Assembly (NCBI GenBank): GCA_905221615.1 | Contig: CAJNDT010004613.1 | Coordinates: 364,501-428,500 of the forward strand | Direction of reading: 5' to 3' | Source of the DNA: Symbiodinium sp. CCMP2592 | Lineage: Eukaryota > Sar > Dinophyceae > Suessiales > Symbiodiniaceae | DNA length: 64,000 bases | In this document: positions 47,401 to 57,352 of the stretch, piece after piece | Position numbering within the stretch: position 1 is the stretch's first letter | Layout: every line of letters begins with the position of its first letter | Position numbers and translations under genes: made by a program | Notes under the pieces: generated by a model | Databases searched by the model: none | What the model saw: the letters and a program-made list of their open reading frames with translations, nothing else | Told to the model about the DNA's origin: nothing

Positions 47401-50147
47401 TTATTACAAGCAGCACTATCACGCTGTTGCCGTTGTCCGTTGTCATTGCTACACATTCGAGTTTTGTTGCTCCTTTCGATTCATGCCTGTGTCATGCTAT
47501 TGATCGTCCAGACTTCGCTCGGTGGCTTCCAGTCTAGAGGCTTTTAGGGCTTGGCTGGGCTTCGCAACCGATTTGTTTCGGGTCATAGGCTGCGGGAATG
47601 CGTCAGAATCCCTCAATGCGACGGTCGAGCTACAGGGCTTCGTAGGCCCTGAGCTCTAGAGACTCTGTAGATTCAGAAAAGGGGCCGATGACCCAGACAG
47701 ACCCTAGTACAAGAGCCCCAGAGATGATCCAAGTCAGTTCTGCATGCTTCTAGACCCTCAAAAGCTGCACAGCCACTGAATGTCGACAGGCACCCTTTCC
47801 TTGGCAGCAGCGGCTCCACGTCGCTTTGGGCCCATGCCTTTGTTCCAGACAGTCGCGACAGTCTTTTTGGCCATATACATGCCCCCAAGATCCTGCCAAC
47901 TATGATTTGTAGCGATATATGTAGGCAGGAGACTCATGCATGCAGAGGTCGAGAAGGAAGAACTGCGTACCGTAGGACACCCAACCTGGAGAAAGTTGGG
48001 TTCAGTACTGTAACACTCGTTTGAGTGTTGTGCAACCGTAGAAGCATGCTGTGATGCCTCATGTGGGCCTTCCACGCTGAAGATTTTGTGCGCCAGAGTC
48101 CAGGGCTTGGGGTTGAAGAGTTTATGCTTTCGTGGCGAAATCTCTCCACAGACTCAGCGCCACTCCTCAAGTTACAACTTGACTTCAACCCCTGCGCCAT
48201 AGACCCTGAACAAATGGTGCAAGCTCGAAATCCGAGGTGCTGCCAAGGGTTTGGCGCACATGGTCGGCAGCACGCCAAAGACGTTTCATCGGGATATCAA
48301 GCCCAGCCCACAGCATTCTCTTGCTTTGGGGGCTTTGGCCTTGGATGATAATGGGAAGTCTTTGTTTCTCTTCTGGCACGAACGCATTCTGTATGAGGAT
48401 GATACCTGCCAGCCACGTACCAGAGAGTGCAGTGACACTTAGTCGCCATGTTTGTTCATTGCTGTTGCTTTCACGTGGCTCAACACACGCCTAGCCTGGA
48501 TACTCCGAGTGCGAGGGCCAGAACCCAAAGCACTGTAAATCAAACCCAAGCTTGCAAATGCTTGATGCTTGAAGGCACCTAAGGGCCCTACAGCAAGAAA
48601 ACGAGGGCTGCTACATCTTCCCAGTACCAATTGCTGAACCTGCATTTGTTTCAAGACTGCCTGCAATGCAGTGACTTCTTCCGGTCCGTATGGGCATGGA
48701 AAAACCTGAAAACTCCCGTGCATCCTACAACCTACTATTCTAGGGGCTCCGCCCCATGTTGGCGATGGCATGAGTTGCATGGACTAGGGCTACCGCTTAC
48801 ATCAGAGGTTTGAGGTTACAGGTCTGTGGTCTAGGATCAAGGGCGTATATTCCCTGAAGCCAAAAGACACCCTCAAACCCTGCACCCCTAGCCCTAAACT
48901 TGAACCCAGTGTCGGAAAGGCCTAGAGCCCTTGTCCCCCCAACGCAGGTTTAAACCCCGACCTTATCATCCATAAAGCCTACAAGCGAGGAAAAGTTAGG
49001 GTACCTTTTTTATAGCAAAGTCTTACCAAACAAAAGAGAACTAATAGAATGAAGACCCTGCAGCCGAAGCCCTCACATTGCCTGGTGAGCTCGGCATGCT
49101 TCGGCTTTTCCTGTCGCCTAGACTACTTGACTCTGATGCTTTCGTCGACCCGGTCCGCCAAGCAGATGGAACAAGCCCTCACGCAAAACAGCTGGACAGG
49201 GTCAGTGCGAGCATTGGCTCAGTTTCCAGAACTCTAAAGACCCTAACTTCTATAAACAATCACGCGGGGTTTTCAAACCCTACCTGGACCCCAATAGTAT
49301 GTAAAATAATAGCCCTTGATAGGCTTTGGGCCATTATTCTACCTACTTTGGGGGGTCTAGGTAGGCGTCTTACCAGGGCAGATTTCTGATCAAAAGGCCC
49401 GCGAACATCCTCCTCGATGCCGACGGCACTCCGAAGATGGCAGACTTCGGCCTCGGCACTCAGAGCAAATGGGAAACGTCCATATAATTCATAGGGGCTC
49501 TTAGGGTGGTATGGGGGGTGGGGCTATTTAAGGATCCTTAAATAGCCCCCCTCCCCCCAAGGGTCCTTACAAAAAAGTCAGGGGGGTGGGGTTTAGAGTT
49601 TAGGACCCATAATGCTATACGGGTTATACATCATTAGGGCTAGACATACGACAATAAGACCATCGTAACTAGACTGGACTTGGGCTCAGCCCAGCTTGAA
49701 ATCAAGACGGGACTTACAAACGGGTACATCATAGGCGGCTGCCCTGTTACAAAAGGTGCTACATGGTCTTTTGAAGAGGTTCAACGCTAGCCTAACATCC
49801 GAGCCCTACCTCAACCTCGCAATTTGTAGCACTTTATCATCCGATCTTAGGACCACCCATAGAGAAATAATTGAGCTCAGGGTTCGGCAAACCCAAAGCG
49901 CTACTCGCCAAAAGATTGCAACCGGTAAACCCCTTACCCCTAAACCCAGGTAAGTAGGCATTAGGCCCTTGCTCCTTAGCCTGAGGCCTAGCAGCCACAG
50001 TGAAGGATAACAGCGGCGAGGCAGGAATGGGTTGCTTCGGTCTGTTCGGGTGATCCTTCCGCGGCCGCCAGCTCCTGAAACCCACGAGCTCGAAGGACTG
50101 TGCCCACATACTGACCTGTCGCCTTGGTGTAGCTGGTACGTATGGAT
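44343..50147 (+). CDS. Protein kinase gene (TKL/RLK-like), catalytic-domain exons
   Basis: Exons on the plus strand carry kinase subdomains in order. 44343 to about 44402 has RVLSRFRHPHLVTLMG (IV). About 45475-45529 has RYLVYELMPGG (V). 46377-46423 has DVEVKLRQSRSW (helix D). 48203-48300 has WCKLEIRGAAKGLAHM and FHRDIK (VIa-VIb, catalytic Asp). 49397-49462 has ANILLDADGTPKMADFGLG (VIb-VII, metal-binding Asp of DFG). 50089-50147 has ILTCRLGVAGTYG (activation loop, VIII). The 'HRDIKPANILLD...DFGLG' and 'YLVYELM' motifs are those of plant RLK/Pelle-like Ser/Thr kinases. Introns after V and VIb use GC donors and the one after VII probably GA. The glycine loop, VAVK and subdomains IX-XI were not located. 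An upstream LRR gene on the same strand could be part of it. Confidence 0.72.
45475..45529 (+). CDS. Kinase exon, subdomain V (hinge), GC donor
   Basis: It reads APKPTRYLVYELMPGG. The exon must stop at GGGCG|GCTGCG for MPGG to continue as DVEVKL at 46377; this is a GC donor with phase 1. Unspliced, the frame runs to a stop at 45600. The acceptor is probably cctggag at 45474. Confidence 0.65.
46377..46423 (+). CDS. Kinase exon, helix D
   Basis: Acceptor gaagctggcag, then DVEVKLRQSRSWLEQ; donor CAA|GTGCAG. It corresponds to the 'GDL...L..S.....W' segment after the hinge and joins in phase to the exon at 48203. Confidence 0.55.
47778..47892 (-). CDS. Candidate minus-strand exon inside a kinase intron
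   Basis: On the minus strand, acceptor atagttggcag is followed by DLGGMYMAKKTVATVWNKGM, then a basic stretch (GPKRRGAAAAKERVP); a GT donor lies at CA|GTGGCT. The composition is protein-like but no family is recognised. If real it is nested in the kinase intron 46424-48202. Confidence 0.28.
48203..48300 (+). CDS. Kinase exon, catalytic loop start (HRD), GC donor
   Basis: Acceptor gcgccatag, then NKWCKLEIRGAAKGLAHMVG followed by STPKTFHRDIK. The exon ends in ATATCAA|GCCCAG. Unspliced, the frame continues PSPQHSLALG, which is not kinase-like. Splicing GC...AG to 49397 yields DIKPANILLD. Confidence 0.75.
49280..49364 (+). mobile_element. 85-bp MITE, CTACCTGGACCCC family, copy 1
   Basis: It begins CTACCTGGACCCC and ends GGGGTCTAGGTAG (imperfect 13-bp inverted repeats). 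It is nearly the reverse complement of 56195-56278. It lies in the kinase intron, 32 nt before the DFG exon. Confidence 0.7.
49397..49462 (+). CDS. Kinase exon, DFG motif
   Basis: Acceptor tgatcaaaag|G, then ANILLDADGTPKMADFGLG. The open frame ends at a stop at 49485, so a donor must lie before it. CA|GAGCAA (GA donor) at 49463 joins in phase to 50089. Catalytic-loop Asn and DFG Asp are present. Confidence 0.72.
49494..49568. mobile_element. Hairpin element with 28-bp perfect palindrome centre
   Basis: 49521-49548 is a perfect palindrome centred on AAGGATCCTT. The palindrome continues imperfectly outward (G-rich left arm, C-rich right arm). It lies in the kinase intron just after the DFG exon and is probably a MITE or its remnant. 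Confidence 0.6.
50089..50147 (+). CDS. Kinase exon, activation loop / subdomain VIII
   Basis: Acceptor cccacgag, then SKDCAHILTCRLGVAGTYG, ending GGAT|GTCTAC in phase 1 so that the next residue could complete a Tyr (GTYGY). This fits '(H)LT....GT.GY' of RLK kinases. The following exon was not found. Confidence 0.55.
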
Positions 50148-53100
50148 GTCTACATGCCTTCACGTGGTTTCTTGTCCTTTTGAATGCTTGTACACAGACC
50201 GAGGATATTGTTGACCCCCTCTCCCCGCTATGAGGCTGTACAGAGGCCAAAAAGGGTATTGCTGGTGTTCAGGTTCGCATCTCACTGGCAACCAAATTCC
50301 TTCCTTTCTTACCGTTGCACTCAGCAATCCTTCCGTATTGCTGTTTGTTGCCAGCATCATTCTTGCCACTGCAGGTGCCAGTACAGTTAACTACTGTAAC
50401 AGAGATGTTGTCTCCTATGCTCACAGTCATGCTGGCTTTTTCTTCGTCTCCGTGGATTTTTCCGCCCTGCTGACCCAGAGCCAGCGGGCCTGGTCTCTTG
50501 AAGACCCCAGCGATGTGAGGACAAGCTCGCCGTGGAGCAGATCGCGGGCACACCGGGGTGCCCTGAGAGTGAACGGCCTCCAGCCGAAGTTGCGGGGGAT
50601 GGTTTGGCCTGGAGCCTTGAAGTTGGGGTTCTAGGGCTGCTTGCGGAGAACAGGGGACTGAGCTATGGAGCTTTGAATCTGATGAATTTCCAGAGCTCCA
50701 ATCATCTCCCACCGATTCTTTCGCAGCTGCGATGGTTTTGACTTAGAGTCGGGGTGCGAGATTGGGAGGTGAAGGTTTGGTCGTAGGGGTGATGCGTGCC
50801 ATGGATGGCCAAAGCCTTGTATTGTGAAGGTCCGAATTTTGCCAGTTGCCATTTAAGGAACTTATAAACCTCCTGGGGGTCTGGGGGTCGAGCCTGCGCT
50901 CTCTTTGGCAAGGGTTTTATGCTCTTGCAAGATTTCATAACTTAGTAACAGGTACTTTGCCGCAAGCATTCAGATTGCCAGGTCCTGGTGTATGTCATTC
51001 TTCCGTTTTGCGGTTCAGTGCTGCATTTCCGCAGCCCTCTTTCGGCGGCTTGGTGTGCCCGGGCTTTCGCACTTTCGTCAAGACGGTATGCCTACAGCAT
51101 AACTGAACCAACGCTTTCAAACCCAGCTCCCCGCAAGAAGGTCTGGGGCTGTAGACTGTAAGTAGGGCAGTACTCTTGTGGGGATCGCTCTCGAAGCAAG
51201 AAAGCCAAGCGTAAAATTCCTACCCGCATTCGGGCCGGATTCTAGTTGGATTTCTTGCACTAGAGCGACAGCCTACATGGCTCGGTTACTGCCTGCCAGC
51301 CTGCCGTCGGGTTTCAGACCCGGCGACTCGGTAATGTATTTTGTTGTTTGGAGGTGGGATGGGGGAGCGGGAGGTTGATTCAGGCTGAACAGTATGCGCG
51401 CAAGCCTATCCTACTGTTTCTGAGTTTCATCGTTGCCCGGTCGCTGTCAGAAGGTTCATTGCAGTATTCAGTATTCGGTCATGACAAACTGCGCCAGTGA
51501 GCATCTGATCGTTTTGGCCGCGCCGAAGGGATCAGCCCCTTGGGACATGAGTGATTGATGATAGCACTTGTATTTGTGCAGGGTTTCAGCTAGACCGTCT
51601 TGCGAGTGGCTATGTGTAGGTTTTGCCCTAGCAGGCGATCATAAAGAAACCGTCGCACGTGTCTAGGTTATCCGATTGCTTTAAGCAAGTTGGTGGCAAA
51701 GCTTGTGTTGTCGTCGCTGGAAAGCCAGTTCGTGTTCGAGTCAGGCAGAGCTGCCGGGGCCGGCGCGGATCAAGCTGTGCATCTACATCAGTCGTCAGTC
51801 CTGATTCTGAGTTACCCTTAACATTCTCTTAAGCCGCGTACCCAGGTTTTCGGTACTAGGACTCTAAGGGCAAGCTTCTTCTTGTTTTCGGGTAGGTCCG
51901 CGCGGCTGAAGACGTAAGCCCTTAACTCACACCCGGATTATCGAAATCTTTGCAGTTCCATCTGGAGCACTTAAAAGAGCCGCTAAGGCCCCGGAGTAGA
52001 GCACGGGACCTCGTCGTTTTGTCGCAGTGGGCAGGGTTAAGATTAGGTCTGTGTCTAGAGAGGAGACCCACTGTTGAAAGAGAGACTTCTCTTCATGACT
52101 GGACCCCTTCTTACCCTTTGAATAAACACCAAGCCAGACCCCTGCGACTCAGGTAGCTCCCAACCACTTCAGGACGAGGCAACCCAACAGCTCCGCATCT
52201 GCGATTCTTGGACTGAGTGTTTCGGACTTGGCACACGTCAAAGCTTGGCCCAGATCCTTAGAGACATGTTTTTTGCAGTTTGGGCCGTAGGCTTGAGGTG
52301 GTACGGCGGGCTCACGGCATCATGGCAGGTGTGAAAGAAGCCTTCTTCCCGAATCAGCTGACCCATGCAGGAGCGGATGCCACCCCATCCTGATTCAAAA
52401 ACCTGCATACTGCCTAGCCAACATGAGCTACCTGTATTGGCTTTCCAAGTATATAGTACCCTAAATAGTAGGATCCTCATCATAAGGACCCCAAAATGAG
52501 ATAGCCTTAACTTTCGGAAACTCCCATATAAGATTCCAAGAAGCCGCCGGGGCGATCTGCCTGTGCTTGGGCGACTGTCGGTGTGGCAGGCCGAGATTGA
52601 GCCAGCTGGGGGTCAGAAAGGGGTTCTTGTTGCTATCTTTGGGCTTCCAAAGTATCTCAGTGTTTCAAACTTTAAGCCGCTGGGTCATGTTGCTGTGATG
52701 TTGGATCGCTGGTTTTGGATCGCAAAGTTGTCAATGCTTGCAAGATGTGTGTTGCGATTTCCGGTATGATTTGCTACTACAACCACTCCTCTAAGTATTT
52801 GGGCTCTCGTTTTTAGGGTTGCCGTAGTGACGAATTTCGTGGACTTCGTCGTCACGACTTCATCTTTAGGCGCCCTCGCGCGGCTTCGGGACCACGCATT
52901 GATTATTGAGGATTCTGTTGCGAGGAATGCAAACCTCACTTCATCTTGAGCCTCACCTTAAAGCCCCCTCAAAGAACCCATCTGAGTATTGTCACAAAAC
53001 CACGCTGCTTCAGAGCATTGCTAGAACCCCCTTAGGAGCTTTACAGTTACATCATTACATCGTTGTTTCTTCGTCTTCTCCTTCTTACTGCAAGCGCTCG

Positions 53101-53368
53101 AGGCTCCCAGCATGGCCGTTACTGCCCGCCTGGCCTGCTGACAATTTGCACAATGCCCGCGTCCCCAAACAGCTAGCTGACCTACACATTTGTCTGAGAA
53201 AGGTGTGCCACAGCTCTGGCACGTTCACACATGTGTATCACGATTGGGACCTAAGACCATGAATAGTAAGCTACAGGACCATGATAGGGAAAACGTTCAT
53301 TCGTTGGTTTCTCCCCCGCATTGAGAGGACCTGTGTCACCGGAACTTGTGGTGTTGCCATGTGCCAAG
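50148..53368. other. No confident gene; possible kinase 3' exons
   Basis: A plus-strand frame at 50532-50640 contains EQIAGTPGCPE and AWSLEVGVLGLL, vaguely like kinase subdomains VIII-IX, but it would duplicate the motif at 50147. 52563-52769 is open and protein-like. An inverted-repeat fragment of the 20725 family lies at about 52455-52525. Confidence 0.35.
52455..52525. mobile_element. Element fragment related to 20725-20808
   Basis: It shares ACCCCAAAATGAG and TTTCGGAAACTCCC with the element at 20725-20808. The left arm differs (GTACCCTAAATAGTAGGATC). Confidence 0.5.
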
Positions 53369-54607
53369 ATGCAGGTGTCCTGCATGTTAACGGAAGACGG
53401 ATGCCACAAGGTCGTGCTGGTGCGAGTTGACGATGCAACGCATCCCCACGCTCAAGCAGCTGCCAGATGGTGCATGGAAGTGCTGTCTGTAGAACCAAAA
53501 CAAAACATTAGGATTGCAGAGGACGTATCACCATCTCTTGCTCATGTATTGGAAGGGCCCGGTGCTGGCCTTTGTGCTGCTGGAAGAGGGAGCAACAAGG
53601 AGAAACGGAAAAGGGCTTGCCACTTGGCGTTGGCCCTCTCCGGTGCATTGCAATGTGTTGGGACAAGGCCTGCTGGCGATGAATTTGACCAGCTGCTTAA
53701 GAAAACAGTCCAGGCTACCAGCCAATACAACGTTCCTTTTCTGGCGGACCTAGGCTTCGTATACGCCGCGCACCGCCAAAGCCGCAGCCACAAACTTCAT
53801 ATGGAGAGGCGCCGAAGTGGCGAACCATTGGATGCAGAGGATCCTATCGCTCCAGGTTGGCACTCGGCCATGTGGATTAAGGCTCATGTCGGTGATGGCA
53901 GCTTCTGGCTGGTGAACCGCTGGCTACATGAGAAGCAGGGGCGTTGGTTGATGTACGTTGGAGAAAATGGTCAGGTAATGGCAGCCCCGGAGTGCCCTGC
54001 TGGCGCATCGGCCAAGTGGGTGGAAGAGGCGGACGTTATCAAGACTCCGGGCAGAGATGTCGCACTCGTCCTGGAGAAGGTACTGCCGGAACACTTGCAG
54101 CGACCGCAAGGACCGGATCAGGAGCCACGGGCACCACTCCAACGCCTGGCACCTCAATCGCTGCTGGAGACACAGCCGCAGCCACAACAGGAGATACACC
54201 TGCAGCCACAACATCAAAGTTCTGCTGATAGCTACGACTATTGGTTCCCAATCGACTCTGTTAGGTACTCGCAGCGTTCAATTTCCAATGGCTTTCGAGA
54301 TGGCCGCCCACTGGAAGAGCTGGTTGAGGGTCTGAACGATGGGGTTATCGAGACGCATGCAGAGTTCCTGAATCTCGATGTCTGTGTTTGCTGGGGAAAA
54401 TGCAAGCATTCGCATCTAGTCTACAGCTTGGACAATCGCCGGCTTTTTTGCCTGAGGGAACACCAGAAACATGTCCGGGCTTCCCATGGCCCTGAACAAA
54501 AAGTTTGGATACGGGCAAGGGTCAAAGAGACAGACCGCAAAGTATTGCAGCGCTTCGAGACCATTCGGGAGGGATGGCAAATCTATGTGAGAGCACAGCA
54601 TAGGTGA
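53369..54607 (+). CDS. Intronless 412-aa protein with ParB/sulfiredoxin-like C-terminal region
   Basis: This is the only long intact frame in the window; its length is far beyond chance. The frame is open from about 53321, but the first ATG is at 53369, giving 412 residues. Residues 76-95 (NKEKRKRACHLALALSGAL) form a basic amphipathic helix like the final helix of dsRNA-binding-type folds. Residues 165-205 are Trp/Gly-rich. 240-285 is a Gln/Pro-rich linker. Residues 290-386 (PIDSVRYSQRSISNGFRDGR, then YSLDNRRLFCL and RARV) resemble the ParB/Srx fold, in which 'IxxxxDGxRRL' helps bind nucleotide. That assignment is from motif memory only. Absence of introns beside heavily split genes suggests a retrocopy. 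No spliced-leader relic or poly-A tail was recognised. Confidence 0.8.
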   Translation: MQVSCMLTEDGCHKVVLVRVDDATHPHAQAAARWCMEVLSVEPKQNIRIAEDVSPSLAHVLEGPGAGLCAAGRGSNKEKRKRACHLALALSGALQCVGTRPAGDEFDQLLKKTVQATSQYNVPFLADLGFVYAAHRQSRSHKLHMERRRSGEPLDAEDPIAPGWHSAMWIKAHVGDGSFWLVNRWLHEKQGRWLMYVGENGQVMAAPECPAGASAKWVEEADVIKTPGRDVALVLEKVLPEHLQRPQGPDQEPRAPLQRLAPQSLLETQPQPQQEIHLQPQHQSSADSYDYWFPIDSVRYSQRSISNGFRDGRPLEELVEGLNDGVIETHAEFLNLDVCVCWGKCKHSHLVYSLDNRRLFCLREHQKHVRASHGPEQKVWIRARVKETDRKVLQRFETIREGWQIYVRAQHR

Positions 54608-56194
54608 CGTTTCCCAATGCGTCAGCGTGCAAGTGAAACGTGCCGAAGAAGAAACTCCTGTTTCGGGGCTCTTGCTCAGCTCCCGCGATCTCTATCCCTA
54701 CAATGACCCGAAGCCTTGAACTTCACACACACACACACACACAGCACCATGAAGGCGCTGAGGACCCGACATGCCTAAAACTTGAAGCCCGAAGCTTAAA
54801 ATCCAAACCCCTAGCTCGAACGGTTACTTTGCTGTGAATATCACGGCTTGTTCAGCAGTTCAACCAAGACTCCCTGCAATGCGGGCTTCGTCCTTGCTAG
54901 GTAGGAGGGAAAAAGACCCTAAATTCCGGAACGTCCAATCTCTAAGCCCGAAGGCTTTGTGTCTTCGCAAAGCAAACTCCAGGGCTCAAGCCACCAAAAC
55001 AAGGTCAACGTCCTCAGCCAAAAACCATAAAAACCACTCCAAACCATGATGCAAACCTCAAAGCAGTTGCAAGCTTCACACCTGAACGAAAGCTTGCAGA
55101 TCATGTCCCAAAGTCCCCGCGGCTCTAAATCCTGAGCCCCACATCGTTAGCCCGAAGTCTATAAGCAATCGGACACCCAAACCCCTGCAACTTTCATCCC
55201 CCTAGATTCAAAATCCGAAGCCTCCAAAAGCTGAACAACCACACGCAACCCAAGCTGAAAGCCTTAACAACGAACAAAACCGATCCAAGCCTGAAGCCTG
55301 AAACATCCATGGTCGTTTCGATTTGCATACATATATATATATATATATACACACACATGCTTATATATAGGCATACACATACACCAATGTGTAGGTATAT
55401 TTTTACTTATGTACATACAGACATACTAAACCTTACAACGTTTTTTGTTCTTTCTCGATTTGTAGACCCCACACCCTAGTCCAAACTGTGAGGCGCCCAT
55501 ATATGCGTATGTCTATGTTTATGTTTTTTTCACATATTCCAGATATTTTGGAAAAAATATGTACGTGTTTCTATGTATTTATGGATGTATAGCCCCCACA
55601 CCCGATAGACCTGTTCCTGAGCCCATGAACGCGAATCCCCGGCGCTGTGCTTAGAGGCTGCTGCCCATGCCTGGCATGGCGCCTCTGCGGTTTAGAGCCA
55701 CGGAGGCGCTGGAGGAGGCCGATGGATGTTCTGTTTAGGACTTCGGGGGCTTAGGGGGTTTAGTCTTTCGTGTTTTTTTTGGCGGGAGCATCGCTAGATA
55801 CATGGTTAAAAAGTGAAGGAACTTGAGTTTCTGTTGCCCGGAAGGTGGCAGCTGAAAGGACGACGAGTCTGGCCGCCTGTGCAGGCCAGGAAGTTGGGGG
55901 AGGAGGGTTTGGGCTTGGGGAAGTAGGCGTCTGAGGTTGCCGGAAGGCAGAACTGCTTTGATGTGAGGAAAGTGCTGCGCCAGCCCCAACCCTTTTAGAG
56001 TGGGTCTTCCCATTACGGGGTGTGCCGATTTACGGCGCTCTTCAAACATGACCGTACACTACCTACGCAGGACTTATATACGAGGATCCCTGATTGTCTT
56101 AGACTCAGAAGTCCAGAGTATCAGTGTTGGTTAAGGCCGCAAGCTCAGTTTCAAGCCTTTCAGCCGGGGCAGCTCAAGATCCGAATATGGCTCA

Positions 56195-56278
56195 TACCTA
56201 GACCCCCCGAAGTAGGTAAAATAATGGCCCAAAGCCTATAAAGAGCGATTATTCTACATACTTTTGGGGTCCAGGTAG
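56195..56278 (-). mobile_element. 84-bp MITE, CTACCTGGACCCC family, copy 2 (inverted)
   Basis: Close to the reverse complement of 49280-49364, with roughly ten differences. The ends are TACCTAGACCCCC and GGGGTCCAGGTAG. The interior AAAATAATGGCCCAAAGCCT is conserved. Confidence 0.7.
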
Positions 56279-57154
56279 AGTCTCCTGCACCGGGGACACC
56301 TTGAACCTTCCCCTTTGATGCGCAAGGGCGCGGATATTTCCCTAGGCTCTAAGACCGGCCGACCTGTCCCACCGCTTAGGGCAAAAGCTCAGCCTTGTAG
56401 TTACGAGGTCCTAGGTGCGAAAATCCTTATCAGACACACATTTGAGTCGAGTTTTATGTTTCAGGGCTCCAGCGTCTGGTGTTTGTTGTGTTTGAACGGT
56501 GACTGGGGCCCGGAAGGTTCGGCTTGCTGCATAGCAGGTACGAGTTGCAGCACCGGACAGCTTATCCGCAGTCGGCAGCCCAGACGAGTGCTCCATAGGG
56601 CCATAGTGTATTGGACCATCGGACTTGGCGCGAGTTTAAAACAACACGACTTAGCTGCCGTTCCGGGCGATGGAAGACACCCGAGCAGAGTTTCGTCATG
56701 GTTCGTCATTGTCTCGTTTTCTTCGCATGTCGGCATGTTATAGGAGCTATGAGAGAGGGTTGTCCTGCTTCCCGGCCCGTCCGCCACAGAAGAATCAATT
56801 ACTTCGGACTGCACTGGCCTTGTAGGGTGGCCTCGGCTGGTATTGATGCTTCTATGATTCGTCAAGCCAGAAGATCATGAGATTGCAAGTTCGGGTCCAC
56901 TCTGTGGCTTCTATAAAGCCTGCCTGTGAGCCTGCTCTTTGTATTCGCCGGGAACTCCTGCTGCTAGGAGATCCTTGCCCTCGCGTGCCTCATCTGAATT
57001 TAAGCGTGCACCTGAGGACCCTGTTATGACGGAGGTCACAGGCCCGACCCCCGATTTTGGCCGCATCCGAGCGTTATGTCAGCCTGCTTGCGAAAATGCT
57101 TCTTGCCCGACTCTTTACAGTGGTGTCCAGGTGTTGTCCTTCCGTTTCTATCTT

Positions 57155-57180
57155 ATCTCTCTCTCTCTCTCTCTCTCTCT
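57155..57180. repeat. (CT)n microsatellite
   Basis: Thirteen CT units. Confidence 0.9.
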
Positions 57181-57298
57181 TTTTCTCGCTATGTCCGGCT
57201 GTCTACCGAAACCAAGCTCCCTGGGCTCGCTTTCCTGTCTTCTGTCTATCTATCTTAGCATGCCCGAAGCGCTGATTCATCGGATCTTGCATGCCTAG

Positions 57299-57352
57299 GA
57301 AGGCGCAGAAGTCTTCGCAAAGCTTATCGCTGCTTCGGTCATCGCCAGACAG
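57299..57352 (+). CDS. Candidate exon, PPR-like
   Basis: Acceptor catgcctag, then 18 whole codons EGAEVFAKLIAASVIARQ, then donor CAG|GTTGGC, phase 0 at both ends. 'KLI-A-S-x-A-R-Q' resembles the first helix of a PPR motif. It precedes the PPR exons from 59.3 kb on the same strand, but no join was shown. Confidence 0.35.

Larger units (their letters stand above)
54608..57298. other. C-rich degenerate telomere-like block and AT tract, no gene
   Basis: 54.9-55.3 kb is dense in CCTGAA/CCCTAAA-like words. 55.32-55.60 kb is AT-rich with a (TA)n/(CA)n run at 55329-55360. A (CA)n run lies at 54723-54744. Open frames at 56315-56743 (+) and 56461-56865 (-) overlap and cannot be decided between. The MITE at 56195-56278 lies here. 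Confidence 0.4.

Noticed and set aside
50532-50640. AGTPGCPE...AWSLEVGVLGLL as kinase subdomains VIII-IX
   Set aside because: It would repeat subdomain VIII already placed at 50089-50147, lacks the APE/DxW residues in proper spacing and has no fixed splice sites.
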